Shown: positions 30,205 through 39,626 of the stretch, one piece after another
Layout of the letters: the number at the start of each line of letters is the position of its first letter
Position numbering within the stretch: the first letter of the stretch is position 1
Origin: CAWBJP01 sp044867425
GTDB taxonomy: Bacteria > Actinomycetota > Acidimicrobiia > IMCC26256 > BP-133
Direction: 5' to 3'
NCBI GenBank assembly: GCA_044867425.1
Contig: JBIOUX010000192.1
Span: 1-42,375, forward strand
Length of the DNA: 42,375 nt
Notes under the pieces: model-generated
Seen by the model: only the letters and a program-made list of their open reading frames with translations
What the model was told of the DNA's origin: nothing
The model's database searches: none
Program-made: the position numbers and the translations under genes

Positions 30205-30551
30205 TCACCGTGCCTGTCGGTGGCGCACGACCCGGGTGACGGCCACGCCGATCAGGATGTCGGTCGCCAGGGCGACCGCGCGGCGCCGGCCGCAGCGAAG
30301 GGCACCCAGGCGGCGTCGGCGGACTCGGCCGCCGCCCCGTAACCGCCGACGGTGGCGCCGCCGGCAAAAGCGATGATCAGCCAGGCGTAGACCAGCAGGA
30401 AACCGAGCGGGACGGCCGCCAGGGCGCTGGCCAGGACGCCGGCCCCTCGGGCCATCCAGCGGTTGCGCCGCTCCTGGGCGACCTTCTCCCGTATGAGGGC
30501 GGCGGCGGACAGGGTCATGGTCGGCAGGGGCAGGGGGTGCGTTGTGTTCAT
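30205..30551 (-). CDS. Small membrane protein, probably frameshifted near its end
   Basis: From ATG 30551 one frame runs to a stop at 30252 (99 residues; MARGAGVLASALAAVPLGFL and VYAWLIIAFAGG form membrane segments). The next frame, ending at 30205, carries a far more protein-like tail (AVALATDILIGVAVTRVV then RHRQAR). The natural product is probably the two joined near 30275-30295, about 114 residues with three hydrophobic segments. The break lies in a GC run, so it may be a sequencing error. No function is recognised. Confidence 0.45.
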
Positions 30552-30669
30552 GGGCAGATGATCGGCGAGTCGGGCCCCCGGGCCTATCCGGGTCTGCCCC
30601 CAAAGGCCCCTGGGGAGTCCCCCAAAACCCCCAGGTACCGGTGGGATCGAAAGTCCGAACGAGGCGGCG

Positions 30670-32100
30670 TCAGCGGTTCTTGCGCGTGGGCAGGTACAGA
30701 TCGGTGACGGTGCCTTCGAAGATCTCGGCGGCGAGGCCGATGGTCTCGGACAGCGTGGGGTGGGGGTGGACGGTGAGGGCGATGTCGGCGGCGTCGGCGC
30801 CCATCTCGATGGCCAGCGCCACTTCGCTGATGAGGTCGCCGGCCGACGGGCCGACGATGCCACAGCCGATGATCCGCTCGGTGGCCTCGTCGAAGAGGAG
30901 CTTGGTCAGGCCCTCGTCGCGGCCGATGCACAGCGACCGGCCGCTGGCCGCCCACGGGAACACGGCCTTGCCGTACTTGACGCCGGCGGCCTTGGCCTCC
31001 GCCTCGGTGGTGCCCACCCACGCCACCTCGGGGTCGGTGTAGGCCACCGACGGGATGACCCGGGCGTCGAAGTAGCTGTTGCGCCCGGCCGCCGCCTCGG
31101 CCGCCACGTGCCCCTCGTGGCTCGCCTTGTGGGCCAGCATGGGGTGCCCGACGACGTCGCCGATGGCGAAGATGTGGCCCACGTTGGTGCGCATCTGCTT
31201 GTCGACGGGGATGAAGCCCCGGTCGTCGACGTGGACGCCGGCCCCTTCGGCGCCGACGGCCGTGCCGTTGGGCCGGCGGCCGACGGCGACGAGGATCTGG
31301 TCGAAGGTGGCGCTGGCCGGCGCCCCGGGGCCGTCGAGCGTCACCTCCAGGCCGGCCGCCCCCCGGTCGGCGCACGCCGTGACCTTGGTGCCGAGGTGGA
31401 CGTTCTCGTAGGACCGGCGGATGCGGGTGAGGAGCGGCTTGACCAGGTCGGGGTCGGCGCCGGGGATGATCTGGTCCAGCAGCTCGACGACGGTGACCCG
31501 GGAACCGAAGGCCGAAAAGACCGTGCCCAGCTCCAGGCCGATGATCCCGCCGCCGATGACCAGGAGCCGCTCGGGAACCCGGGACAGCTCGAGGGCGCCG
31601 GTGGAGTCGACGCTGCGGGGGTCGTCCCGGGGCAGGAAGGGCAGCGACATGGCTTCGGAGCCGGCGGCGATGATGGCCTGGCTGAACCCGACCGTCGTCC
31701 GGGACCCGTCGGGGCCGGTGACCTCCAGCTCGTTCGGCGTGGTGAACCGACCGGTGCCGGTCACGACCGTCACCTTGCGCTGTTTGGCCAGGCCGGCCAG
31801 GCCGCCGGTCAGGCGGGTCACCACCCCGTCCTTCCAGGCCCGGAGCCGGTCGAGGTCGATGGCCGGCTCGCCGAAGGACAGGCCGTGGTCGGCCATCTCC
31901 CGGGTCTCGGCGATGACCCGGGCGGCGTGGAGCAAGGCCTTGGACGGGATGCAGCCCACGTTGAGGCACACCCCGCCGAGCACCGGCCAGCGCTCGACCA
32001 GAGTCACCTGCAGGCCGAGGTCGGCGGCCCGGAAGGCGGCCGAGTAGCCGCCGGGGCCGGCGCCCAGCACCACCAGTTGGGTGTTCACGTGGTTGGTCAC
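30670..32100 (-). CDS. lpdA: Dihydrolipoamide dehydrogenase (E3)
   Basis: 476 residues from GTG 32100, which overlaps the acetyltransferase stop by four bases (GTGA); an in-frame GTG at 32088 is an alternative. FAD site VVLGAGPGGYSAAFRA, redox disulphide GGVCLNVGCIPSKAL, NAD site LLVIGGGIIGLELG, second FAD motif HIFAIGDVVG, and C-terminal dimer/active-base motif HPHPTLSE. It reoxidises the lipoyl arms of the PDH E2. Third gene of aceE-aceF-lpdA. Confidence 0.95.
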   Translation of the reverse strand: MTNHVNTQLVVLGAGPGGYSAAFRAADLGLQVTLVERWPVLGGVCLNVGCIPSKALLHAARVIAETREMADHGLSFGEPAIDLDRLRAWKDGVVTRLTGGLAGLAKQRKVTVVTGTGRFTTPNELEVTGPDGSRTTVGFSQAIIAAGSEAMSLPFLPRDDPRSVDSTGALELSRVPERLLVIGGGIIGLELGTVFSAFGSRVTVVELLDQIIPGADPDLVKPLLTRIRRSYENVHLGTKVTACADRGAAGLEVTLDGPGAPASATFDQILVAVGRRPNGTAVGAEGAGVHVDDRGFIPVDKQMRTNVGHIFAIGDVVGHPMLAHKASHEGHVAAEAAAGRNSYFDARVIPSVAYTDPEVAWVGTTEAEAKAAGVKYGKAVFPWAASGRSLCIGRDEGLTKLLFDEATERIIGCGIVGPSAGDLISEVALAIEMGADAADIALTVHPHPTLSETIGLAAEIFEGTVTDLYLPTRKNR

Positions 32101-33449
32101 AGGACCAGCCGGCGGATGTCTTCGAGGGTCTGGCACAGGTGGCGCAGGAAGCGGGCGGCCAGGGCGCCGTCGATGACCCGGTGGTCGTAGGAGACGGACA
32201 GCGGCAGCACGAGCCGGGGCACGAACGCCGCTCCGTCCCACACCGGGGCCGTCTTGGAGCGGACGACGCCCAGGATGGCGACCTCGGGGGCGTTCACGAT
32301 GGGCGTGAAGTGGGTGCCGCCGATACCGCCCAGGCTGGAGATGGTGAAGGTGCCGCCCGACATGTCGGCCGGGGTGAGCTTCCCGTCGCGGGCTTTCTGC
32401 GACAGGGTGCCCAGCTCCTTGGACAGCTCGGTGACGCCCTTGGAGTCGACGTCGCGGATGACGGGGACGACGAGCCCGTCGGGGGTGTCGACGGCCACGC
32501 CCAGGTGGTAGTAGCGCTTCAGGATCAGGCTGTCGCCCTCGGGCGACAGGGAGCTGTTGAAGGCGGGGAACTGGCGCAGGGCGGACACCGAAGCCTTGAG
32601 CAGGAAGGCGAGCAGCGTCACCCGGTAGCCCTCGGCTTTGGCGGCGGTGTCGAGCTCACGGCGGAAGGCGTCGAGATCGGTGATGTCGGCGTCGTCGGCG
32701 TGGGTGACGTGGGGGACGTTGAGCCAGGAGGCGTGCAGGCGGGGGCCGGAGATCTTCTTGATGCGGGACAGCGGCTGGGTCTCCACCGGCCCGAACCGGG
32801 AGAAGTCGACGGCGGGGATGGCGGGGATGCCGGCGCCCGCCGCCGCGGTCGGGACCGCGGCCGGAGCCGCCGCCGGGCCCCGGACGGCCGCCAGCAGGTC
32901 GTCCTTGGTGATGCGGCCCTTGGGCCCCGACCCCGACACTCCGGCGAGGTCGACGCCGAGTTCCCGGGCCAGCCGGCGGACGCCGGGCCCCGCATGCGGC
33001 GGGCCGGCGCCGTCCGCCCCCTCTGCCGTCTCCCGCGCGAGGGGGACCCGGCCGAGCGAGGCGCTGGGGGGTGCCACTTCGCCCGGCGCCGGCGCGGCCG
33101 CCTCGGCGGCAAGGGCTTCAGGATCGATCTCGACCACTTCCGGGTCGGGCTCCTGCTGGCCGACCAGGCTGGGAGGCTGGCGCAGCGTCCCGTCGCCGGG
33201 CTGCAACTGCACGATGGGCGTCCCCTCGCTCACCGTGTCGCCCACCTTGACCAGGACGCCGGTCACGGTGCCGGCCGCCGGCGCGGGGATGTCCATGGTG
33301 GCCTTGTCGGACTCCAGAACCACCAGCGGGTCCTCGGCGTTGACCACGTCACCCACGCCAACGAGCACCTCGATGACGGGCACGTCGGTGTAGCCGCCGA
33401 TGTCGGGGATCTTGACCTCGGTCGTGCCCAGCTCAGATGTGACCGTCAC
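32097..33449 (-). CDS. aceF: Dihydrolipoyllysine acetyltransferase (E2)
   Basis: 450 residues from GTG 33449 after a strong GGAGG. One lipoyl domain (about 10-85, lipoylated Lys in LESDKATMDIPAP), an Ala/Pro linker, a peripheral subunit-binding domain (about 160-195, VRRLARELGVDLAGVSGSG), then the acyltransferase core ending with SYDHRVIDGA, which holds the catalytic HxxxD. It transfers acetyl groups to CoA. The E1 partner lies upstream, E3 downstream. Confidence 0.95.
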   Translation of the reverse strand: MTVTSELGTTEVKIPDIGGYTDVPVIEVLVGVGDVVNAEDPLVVLESDKATMDIPAPAAGTVTGVLVKVGDTVSEGTPIVQLQPGDGTLRQPPSLVGQQEPDPEVVEIDPEALAAEAAAPAPGEVAPPSASLGRVPLARETAEGADGAGPPHAGPGVRRLARELGVDLAGVSGSGPKGRITKDDLLAAVRGPAAAPAAVPTAAAGAGIPAIPAVDFSRFGPVETQPLSRIKKISGPRLHASWLNVPHVTHADDADITDLDAFRRELDTAAKAEGYRVTLLAFLLKASVSALRQFPAFNSSLSPEGDSLILKRYYHLGVAVDTPDGLVVPVIRDVDSKGVTELSKELGTLSQKARDGKLTPADMSGGTFTISSLGGIGGTHFTPIVNAPEVAILGVVRSKTAPVWDGAAFVPRLVLPLSVSYDHRVIDGALAARFLRHLCQTLEDIRRLVL

Positions 33450-33476
33450 GGCGTCCTCCTTTCGCGCCGCGCCGAA

Positions 33477-33520
33477 CCTGGCATGCCGTTTGCGCGGTAG
33501 GTGGAAATCGGCATGCCAGG
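33477..33520. other. Intercistronic stem-loop between aceE and aceF
   Basis: Perfect 12-bp arms (CCTGGCATGCCG and CGGCATGCCAGG) around a 20-base loop, in the 110-base gap between aceE and aceF. As no promoter was found downstream, it could stabilise or cleave the polycistronic mRNA and set the E1:E2 ratio. Confidence 0.55.
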
Positions 33521-33559
33521 AAAGGAAGCCGGCAGGGGGAAACAGGCGGACCGCATCGC

Positions 33560-36241
33560 CTACACCCTCGCCGGGTTGGGCTTGTCGGGGTCGATGCCGT
33601 ACTGGCCCATGGCCTCGGCCGCCGCCTTGGCCGGCATGGCCCCGTCCGCGGCCAGGGCGCTCAGGGCGGAGAGCACCACCCAGCGGCGGTCGACCTCGAA
33701 GTGGGACCGGAGCTGGCGCCGGTAGTCGGAGCGGCCGAACCCGTCGGTGCCCAGCACCTGGTAGCGGCCGGCCACGAAGGGCCGGATCTGGTCGGCGAAG
33801 GCCCGCACGTAGTCGGTGGCCGCCACCACCGGCCCGGCCCGCTCGGCGGCGGCGGACAGGCACGTCGCCACGTAGGGTCGACGGGGCTCCTCCAGCGGGT
33901 GCAACAGGTTCCAGCGCTCCGCCTCCAGGCCGTCGCGGCGCAGCTCGGTGAAGCTGGGCACGCTCCACACGTCGGCCGCCACCCCGAAGTCGGCGGCCAG
34001 CATGCCCGCGGCGGCGATCACCTCCCGCAGGATGGTGCCGCTGCCGAGCAGTTGCACCCGGGGCGCATCGGGCCCCAGCCCGCCGCCCGGCGACACATCG
34101 GCCGCCGAGAACAGGTACATCCCCCGCCGGATCCCCTCCTCCACCCCCTCGGGCATGGCCGGGTGCCCGTAGTTCTCGTTCATCACCGTCAGGTAGTAGA
34201 AGACGTCCTCCTGGTCCACGTACATGCGGCGCATCCCGTCCTGGATGATGACGGCCAGCTCGTAGGAGAACGTCGGGTCGTAGGAAACGCAGTTGGGGAT
34301 CATCGACGACAGCACGTGGCTGTGGCCGTCCTGGTGCTGGAGCCCCTCGCCGTTCAAGGTGGTGCGCCCGGCCGTCCCCCCCACCAGGAAGCCCCGGGCC
34401 CGGCTGTCCCCCGCCGCCCAGGCCAGGTCGCCCACCCGCTGGAAGCCGAACATGGAGTAGTAGATGTAGAAGGGGATCATGGGCGTGTCGTTGGTGGAGT
34501 AGGACGTGGCCGCCGCGATCCAGCTCGACATGGCCCCCGGCTCGTTGATGCCCTCCTGGAGCATCTGGCCGTTCTTGTCCTCCCGGTAGTACATGAGCTG
34601 GTTGGCGTCCTCGGGCTGGTAGAGCTGGCCCACCTGGGAGAAGATCCCGAACTGGCGGAACATGCCCTCCATCCCGAAGGTGCGGGACTCGTCGGGGACG
34701 ATGGGCACCACCCGGGGGCCGATGGCCTTGTCCCGCAACAGGGTGTTGAGGATGCGCACGAAGGCCATGGTGGTGGAGATCTCCCGGTCGCCCGACCCGG
34801 CCAGCTGGGCGCCGAAGGCCCCCAGATCCGGCACCGCCAAGGCGGTCGACCGCTCCCGGCGGGCGGGCAGGTAGCCGCCCAGCGCCTCCTTGCACCGGCG
34901 CAGATAGGCCAGCTCCTCGCTGCCCTTCTCCAGGCGGATGTAGGGGTACTCGGCCAGGCGCTCGTCGGGGATGGGCAGCGAGAAGCGGTCCCGGAAGGCC
35001 CGCAGCGACGCCTCGGCCATCTTCTTCTGCTGGTGGGTGATGTTCTGGCCCTCACCCGCCTCGCCCATCCCGTAGCCCTTGACCGTCTTGGCCAGCACCA
35101 CCGTCGGCTGGCCCGTGTGGCGCACGGCGGCGGTATAGGCGGCGTAGATCTTGTTGGGGTCGTGCCCGCCCCGGTTCAGCTCCCAGATCTGGTCGTCGGT
35201 CATGTCGGCCACCAGATCCAAGAGCTCGGGGTACTTGCCGAAGAAGTGCTGGCGGACGTAGGCGCCGTTCTTGGACTTGAAGTCCTGGTACTCGCCGTCC
35301 ACGCACTCCTCCATGCGCTGGAGCAGCAGGCCGGTGGTGTCCCTGGCGATGAGCCGGTCCCAGCCCGCGCCCCAGATGACCTTGATGACGTTCCAGCCCC
35401 CGCCCCGGAACACGGACTCCAGCTCCTGGATGATCTTGCCGTTGCCCCGCACCGGCCCGTCGAGACGCTGCAGGTTGCAGTTGACCACGAAGATCAGGTT
35501 GTCGAGCCGCTCCCGGCCGGCGAGGGAGATGGCGCCCAGGGACTCGGGCTCGTCCGTCTCCCCGTCGCCCAGGAAGGCCCACACGTGGCGGTTCGATGTG
35601 TCGGCCAGCCCCCGGCAGCCCAGGTACTTCAGGAACCGGGCCTGGTAGATGGCCATGAGCGGGCCGAGGCCCATCGACACGGTGGGGAACTGCCAGAGGT
35701 CGGGCATGAGCCAGGGATGCGGGTAGGACGACAGGCCGCCGCCGTCGACCTCTTGGCGGAACCGGTCCAGCTGCTCTTCGGTCAGCCGCCCCTCCAGGAA
35801 GGCCCGGGCGTAGAAGCCGGGGGAGGAGTGGCCCTGGAAGTAGACGAGGTCGCCGCCGTGGTCGGCACTGGGGGCGTGCCAGAAGTGCATCTGGCCCACG
35901 TCGTAGAGGGTGGCGGCCGACTGGAAGCTGGCGATGTGGCCGCCGAGCTCGGAGGACTCCTTGTTGGCCCGCAGCACCATGGCCAGGGCGTTCCAGCGGA
36001 TGAGGGAGCGGATGCGGTGCTCGACGGCCCGGTCGCCGGGGTGGCGGTCCTCCCGCTCCGGCGGGATGGTGTTGAGGTAGGGCGTGTTGGGGGAGTAGGG
36101 CACCGGCGTGCCCCGGCGCCGGCCCTCGGCGATCAGCTCGTCGAGGATGAAGTGGGCCCGCTCGGCCCCCTCGAACTCGAGGACGGAGCCGAGCGCCTCG
36201 ATCCACTCGCGGGTCTCGGTGGGATCGGGGTCGACGAGCAT
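33560..36241 (-). CDS. aceE: Pyruvate dehydrogenase E1, homodimeric type
   Basis: 893 residues, ATG after GAGGAGG. Full-length AceE: RSLIRWNALAMVLRANKESS, GGHIASFQSAATLYDVGQMH, thiamine-diphosphate motif beginning GDGETDEPES and ending near VVNCNLQRLDGPVRGNGKI, and GRTTLNGEGLQHQDGHSH in the pyrimidine domain. It decarboxylates pyruvate and acetylates the E2 lipoyl group. First gene of the aceE-aceF-lpdA operon. Confidence 0.96.
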   Translation of the reverse strand: MLVDPDPTETREWIEALGSVLEFEGAERAHFILDELIAEGRRRGTPVPYSPNTPYLNTIPPEREDRHPGDRAVEHRIRSLIRWNALAMVLRANKESSELGGHIASFQSAATLYDVGQMHFWHAPSADHGGDLVYFQGHSSPGFYARAFLEGRLTEEQLDRFRQEVDGGGLSSYPHPWLMPDLWQFPTVSMGLGPLMAIYQARFLKYLGCRGLADTSNRHVWAFLGDGETDEPESLGAISLAGRERLDNLIFVVNCNLQRLDGPVRGNGKIIQELESVFRGGGWNVIKVIWGAGWDRLIARDTTGLLLQRMEECVDGEYQDFKSKNGAYVRQHFFGKYPELLDLVADMTDDQIWELNRGGHDPNKIYAAYTAAVRHTGQPTVVLAKTVKGYGMGEAGEGQNITHQQKKMAEASLRAFRDRFSLPIPDERLAEYPYIRLEKGSEELAYLRRCKEALGGYLPARRERSTALAVPDLGAFGAQLAGSGDREISTTMAFVRILNTLLRDKAIGPRVVPIVPDESRTFGMEGMFRQFGIFSQVGQLYQPEDANQLMYYREDKNGQMLQEGINEPGAMSSWIAAATSYSTNDTPMIPFYIYYSMFGFQRVGDLAWAAGDSRARGFLVGGTAGRTTLNGEGLQHQDGHSHVLSSMIPNCVSYDPTFSYELAVIIQDGMRRMYVDQEDVFYYLTVMNENYGHPAMPEGVEEGIRRGMYLFSAADVSPGGGLGPDAPRVQLLGSGTILREVIAAAGMLAADFGVAADVWSVPSFTELRRDGLEAERWNLLHPLEEPRRPYVATCLSAAAERAGPVVAATDYVRAFADQIRPFVAGRYQVLGTDGFGRSDYRRQLRSHFEVDRRWVVLSALSALAADGAMPAKAAAEAMGQYGIDPDKPNPARV

Positions 36242-36330
36242 GTCGTCCTCCTCTCAGGCGGTCCCCGGCCCGGTGGCGGGCGGGCAGGCCGCCGCCGGCA
36301 CGGCCAAGCGCGACGAACAGGCTAGAAGAG

Positions 36331-37479
36331 CTACGAGGCTTCGAATTCCGCGGTCACGTCCTGCTCGCCGTCCAGACCCAGTACCCGCTCCAGACCAAGC
36401 TTCTCCAGCACGGGGGCGTCGGTGATGCTGAACAGGATGGCGTCACCGTCGATGGCCCGATGGTCGTGGACGGCCCAGGGCGGCACGGCGAGGATGTCGC
36501 CCCGCTCCCAGGAGAACCGCATCCCGTCGATGACCGTCTCCCCCCGGCCCCGGAACACCTGGTACACGGTGGAGTGGACGTGACGGTGGGCGGCCGTCCG
36601 GCCGTGGTGGACGGGCATCTGGCGCCCGCCGGCGGGCAGCAGCTGGATGGCGGCTTCGAGGGTGGGCAGCACCGGGCCGCCGGTGGCCGGGTCGGTGTAG
36701 CGCACCAGGACGCCGTCCCAGGGGTCGGGGTCGTCCCGCAGGCCCTCCAGGGCCGCCTCGGTGGGCGCCCACGGGTAGCGCAGCAGCGGCGAGCGAGCGG
36801 CCGGCTGGGCGCCTTCGGGCGGGGGGGCGGCGCCCGCTCCCCCGGCCACCCCCGGCACCTGGGCGGGCAGCAGCCCGGCGGCGGCGTAGGCCCGGGAGGC
36901 GCCGGCCACGTCCAGCGTCGGCTGGAGCTCACCCGTCGGGTAGAACTCGAAGAACTGGGCGTCGAGGTAGCAGGCCAGCGGCAGGTCGAGGCCGTCGAAC
37001 CACATCATGGGGGCGTCCGACTCGTTGTGGTGGTCGTGCCAGGCGTAGGACGGGGTGAGCACCAGGTCGCCGGCGGCCATGTCGCAGCGGTCCCCGTCGA
37101 CCGTGGTCCACACCCCGGCGCCCTCCACCACGAAGCGCAGCGCCGAGGGGCTGTGGCGGTGGCCGGGGGCGAGCTCATGGGCGTCGAGGTACTGCACCGC
37201 CGCCCACAGCGTGGCCGTCGCCCCGTAGACAGAGCCGCCGTAGCCCTCGACCAGTCCGGGGTTCATGCAGGCCAGCACCCGGCGGTCGCCGCCCCGGTCG
37301 ATGGGCACCAGCTTGCCGGCCTGGTCGGCCAGGCGGGCCAGGTCGGCGAAGCGCCACAGCCACGGCTTGGCCCGGGGCTTGGGCTCGAAGGGCATGATGA
37401 CCTGGTTGATCCGCCACAGCGCCTCCAGGTGGAGGCGGCCCAGCTCGGCGTAGAAGTGCTCGAGGGCGCCGTCGCTCAC
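36331..37479 (-). CDS. Gentisate 1,2-dioxygenase-like bicupin
   Basis: 382 residues, GTG start. Two cupin domains: N-terminal (about 100-170, ELAPGHRHSPSALRFVVEG, with metal-binding His residues, then DLVLTPSYAWHDHHNE) and C-terminal (about 285-365, TAAHRHVHSTVYQVFRG, then DILAVPPWAVHDH). The layout matches gentisate/1-hydroxy-2-naphthoate dioxygenases, which cleave an aromatic ring using Fe(II). No other gentisate-pathway gene is in the window, so the exact substrate is uncertain. Confidence 0.85.
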   Translation of the reverse strand: MSDGALEHFYAELGRLHLEALWRINQVIMPFEPKPRAKPWLWRFADLARLADQAGKLVPIDRGGDRRVLACMNPGLVEGYGGSVYGATATLWAAVQYLDAHELAPGHRHSPSALRFVVEGAGVWTTVDGDRCDMAAGDLVLTPSYAWHDHHNESDAPMMWFDGLDLPLACYLDAQFFEFYPTGELQPTLDVAGASRAYAAAGLLPAQVPGVAGGAGAAPPPEGAQPAARSPLLRYPWAPTEAALEGLRDDPDPWDGVLVRYTDPATGGPVLPTLEAAIQLLPAGGRQMPVHHGRTAAHRHVHSTVYQVFRGRGETVIDGMRFSWERGDILAVPPWAVHDHRAIDGDAILFSITDAPVLEKLGLERVLGLDGEQDVTAEFEAS

Positions 37480-37529
37480 AGCCGCAACCTAACCCCGGGT
37501 CGTGCTGTCACGCCTCTTGGGCGGGTGGC

Positions 37530-37697
37530 TCAGCCCGTCGCCGGTCTCTCCTGCTCCGGGCCGGCGGTGACGGGGTCGGAGAGTTCGGGGGCTTCCTTCG
37601 GCTTGTAGACGACGGCCAGCACCAGGACGGCGGCCGGGAGCACGATCCAGAAGACCGCGCCCAGTACGGCGAGGAGCCACAGCAGGTGCGATACCAC
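37530..37697 (-). CDS. Small single-pass membrane protein (55 aa)
   Basis: GTG at 37697 preceded by AAGGAG ten bases upstream. A hydrophobic helix (LLWLLAVLGAVFWIVLPAAV) is followed by an acidic, proline-containing tail (KPKEAPELSDPVTAG). No family recognised. Confidence 0.5.
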   Translation of the reverse strand: MVSHLLWLLAVLGAVFWIVLPAAVLVLAVVYKPKEAPELSDPVTAGPEQERPATG

Positions 37698-37834
37698 GGC
37701 TCGGCTGCTCCTTGGCGAGGCGTCAGGGCGGGACCGGGGTGAGCCTCTGTTGGATTCACCACGTGGCGGGCCGTCCCCTCGCGCCCCCACCCGGTCGACG
37801 CACAAATGTCACATTCGCCGCGGAAGTGCCGCTT

Positions 37835-38449
37835 TCAGTCCTTGACGGCCACGCCCTCGTACATGCAGCCGAACATCTTGGGGCCCTTGAGGTAGTAGTT
37901 GTCCAGGGTGGCGATCCGCAGGCCGGAGTCGGTGATCAGCCGCTCGATGGGCCGGTTGAGGTGGCAGCCGCCGGCGATCTTCTGCTGGAGGGGGGTGAGG
38001 CGGTCCTGCCAGCGGACCACCTTGGGGTCCGACGACCGGCCGTGCTCCAGGAAGTGGAGACCGCCGCCGGGGCGGAGGACGCGACGGATCTCGGCCAGGG
38101 CTCCGGAGACATCGGGGATGGTGCACAGCGTCCAGGTGGTGAGGACGTGGTCGACGCTGTCGTCGGGGAGCGGTAGGTCCTGGCCGTCGAGGCCGACGTA
38201 GTCGACGGGCACCGGGCTGGCGGCGACCCGCGGGGCGGCCAGCCGGCGGCCGACCACGGCCGGGTCGACGGCCTGCACCCGCTTCACCGCCGCCGGGTAG
38301 TGGGGGACGTTGCGGCCCGAGCCGAAACCGACCTCGAGCACCTCGCCCTCCAGTCCGGCGGCCACCCTGGCCCGCAGCTCCCGGAACTGCTTGCCGCTGA
38401 GAGCCACATCCACAAACCGGGGCAGGACCTGCTCGTCATAGAAGCCCAT
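37835..38449 (-). CDS. Class I SAM-dependent methyltransferase
   Basis: 204 residues from ATG 38449. Motif I GEVLEVGFGSGRNVPHYP, motif II VQAVDPA, motif IV-like DHVLTTWTLCTIPDVSGAL, and motif V VLRPGGGLHFLEHGRS. The arrangement and the NRPIERLI...GLRIATLDNYYLKGPK tail resemble METTL7/PmtA-like small-molecule or phospholipid methyltransferases. Substrate unknown. Confidence 0.85.
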   Translation of the reverse strand: MGFYDEQVLPRFVDVALSGKQFRELRARVAAGLEGEVLEVGFGSGRNVPHYPAAVKRVQAVDPAVVGRRLAAPRVAASPVPVDYVGLDGQDLPLPDDSVDHVLTTWTLCTIPDVSGALAEIRRVLRPGGGLHFLEHGRSSDPKVVRWQDRLTPLQQKIAGGCHLNRPIERLITDSGLRIATLDNYYLKGPKMFGCMYEGVAVKD

Positions 38450-38658
38450 GGGCACCAGTGTGCCCGAGGACCGCCCCGCCGGACGGTCGAGCCCCGCCTG
38501 ATCAAGCGATGAAGATCTCCAGGCCCGAACCCTCCATCGGGGGACGGCCCGCCTCGTGATGGGCAGTACTCCGCCCCGGGGGTTGAGAACCGTTCTCGCC
38601 GAGGGCACCTGGCTCCCGGCCTGAACTGCCACACGGAGAACGCAACAAGCACGCCGGA

Positions 38659-39546
38659 ATGATGCGGAACGCCCCGAATCTTCCCCAGGGGCCCTGTGCG
38701 ACGGCGACACATCAGAGGATTCTGGCCATGGTTCATCAAGGGCCACAACGTTCAGCGCGCATGCCGGCGATCGGAGGGGTCATCGCCACCCTGGTCTCAC
38801 CCACTCCTGTCGCTGACCGGCCGGCGCCCGCCACCTCGGCCCGTCAGGTCCTGCGCCGGTTCGCGGCCACCGTCCTCGCCGGCGGGGTCACCGGATTCCT
38901 GGCCGGAGGCGTGGTCGGGCGGCTGGCCATGCTCGTCCTGCGCCTCACCACGGGTGACGCCGTCCACGGGGTGGTGAGCGACGACGGCTTCGTCATCGGC
39001 CAGGTCACCCTGGGCGGGACCATCGGCCTCCTCGCCCTGGGCACGGCCTTCGGGGTGATCGGCGCCCTCGTCCACCGCCTGGTCGTCCCCTGGCTCATCG
39101 GGCCCCGGTGGTTCCGCCGCCTCACCACCGCCTTCGGCAGCGGCGTGGTGGTCGGCGCCATGCTCGTGCACCGCGGCGGGATCGACTTCACCCGCCTGAA
39201 GCCGGCGTGGCTGGCCATCGCCCTCTTCGTGCTCGTCCCCGGCCTCTACGGGGCGCTCATCGGGCCGGTGCAGGAGTACTGCGACCGGCCCGACCCGTGG
39301 GTCAACCGGCACCGGGTCCGGCGGGTGGCAGCCCCCGTTCTCACCCTCGCCTTCATCCCCTTCTCCCTGCCTGTGCTGGTGGTGCCCTTCCTCATGACGT
39401 GGGCCTGGGCCGGGCTGCGGGACTCGCCCGCCCTCGGGCGGCTGGCGGCGCACCCGGTCACCGGCGTGGCGGCCCGGGTGCCGTGGGTGGCCATCGTGGC
39501 CCTGGGTCTGGTCGATCTCGTCGGGGACGCCGCGGCCCTGATCTAG
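38659..39546 (+). CDS. Multi-pass membrane protein of unknown function
   Basis: Up to 295 residues from ATG 38659; the start is uncertain and ATG 38761 (261 residues) is a good alternative, as the first 35 residues are not protein-like and lack an RBS. About six hydrophobic helices (VLAGGVTGFLAGGVVGRLAM, IGLLALGTAFGVIGALVH, LAIALFVLVPGLYGALIG, LPVLVVPFLMTWAWAG). No family recognised. A small palindrome GAGAA-CCG-TTCTC (38585-38597) lies between it and the divergent methyltransferase gene. Confidence 0.65.
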   Translation: MMRNAPNLPQGPCATATHQRILAMVHQGPQRSARMPAIGGVIATLVSPTPVADRPAPATSARQVLRRFAATVLAGGVTGFLAGGVVGRLAMLVLRLTTGDAVHGVVSDDGFVIGQVTLGGTIGLLALGTAFGVIGALVHRLVVPWLIGPRWFRRLTTAFGSGVVVGAMLVHRGGIDFTRLKPAWLAIALFVLVPGLYGALIGPVQEYCDRPDPWVNRHRVRRVAAPVLTLAFIPFSLPVLVVPFLMTWAWAGLRDSPALGRLAAHPVTGVAARVPWVAIVALGLVDLVGDAAALI

Positions 39547-39626
39547 CCGCGGGTCTGATCGAGGGGTCCCGTCGCTAGCATCACCCAAGAAGGCCCTGAC
39601 CCGTCCGAGCGGAGGGCAGTCAAACC

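Noticed and set aside
33701..36325. 874-codon plus-strand frame
   Set aside because: Antisense shadow of aceE.
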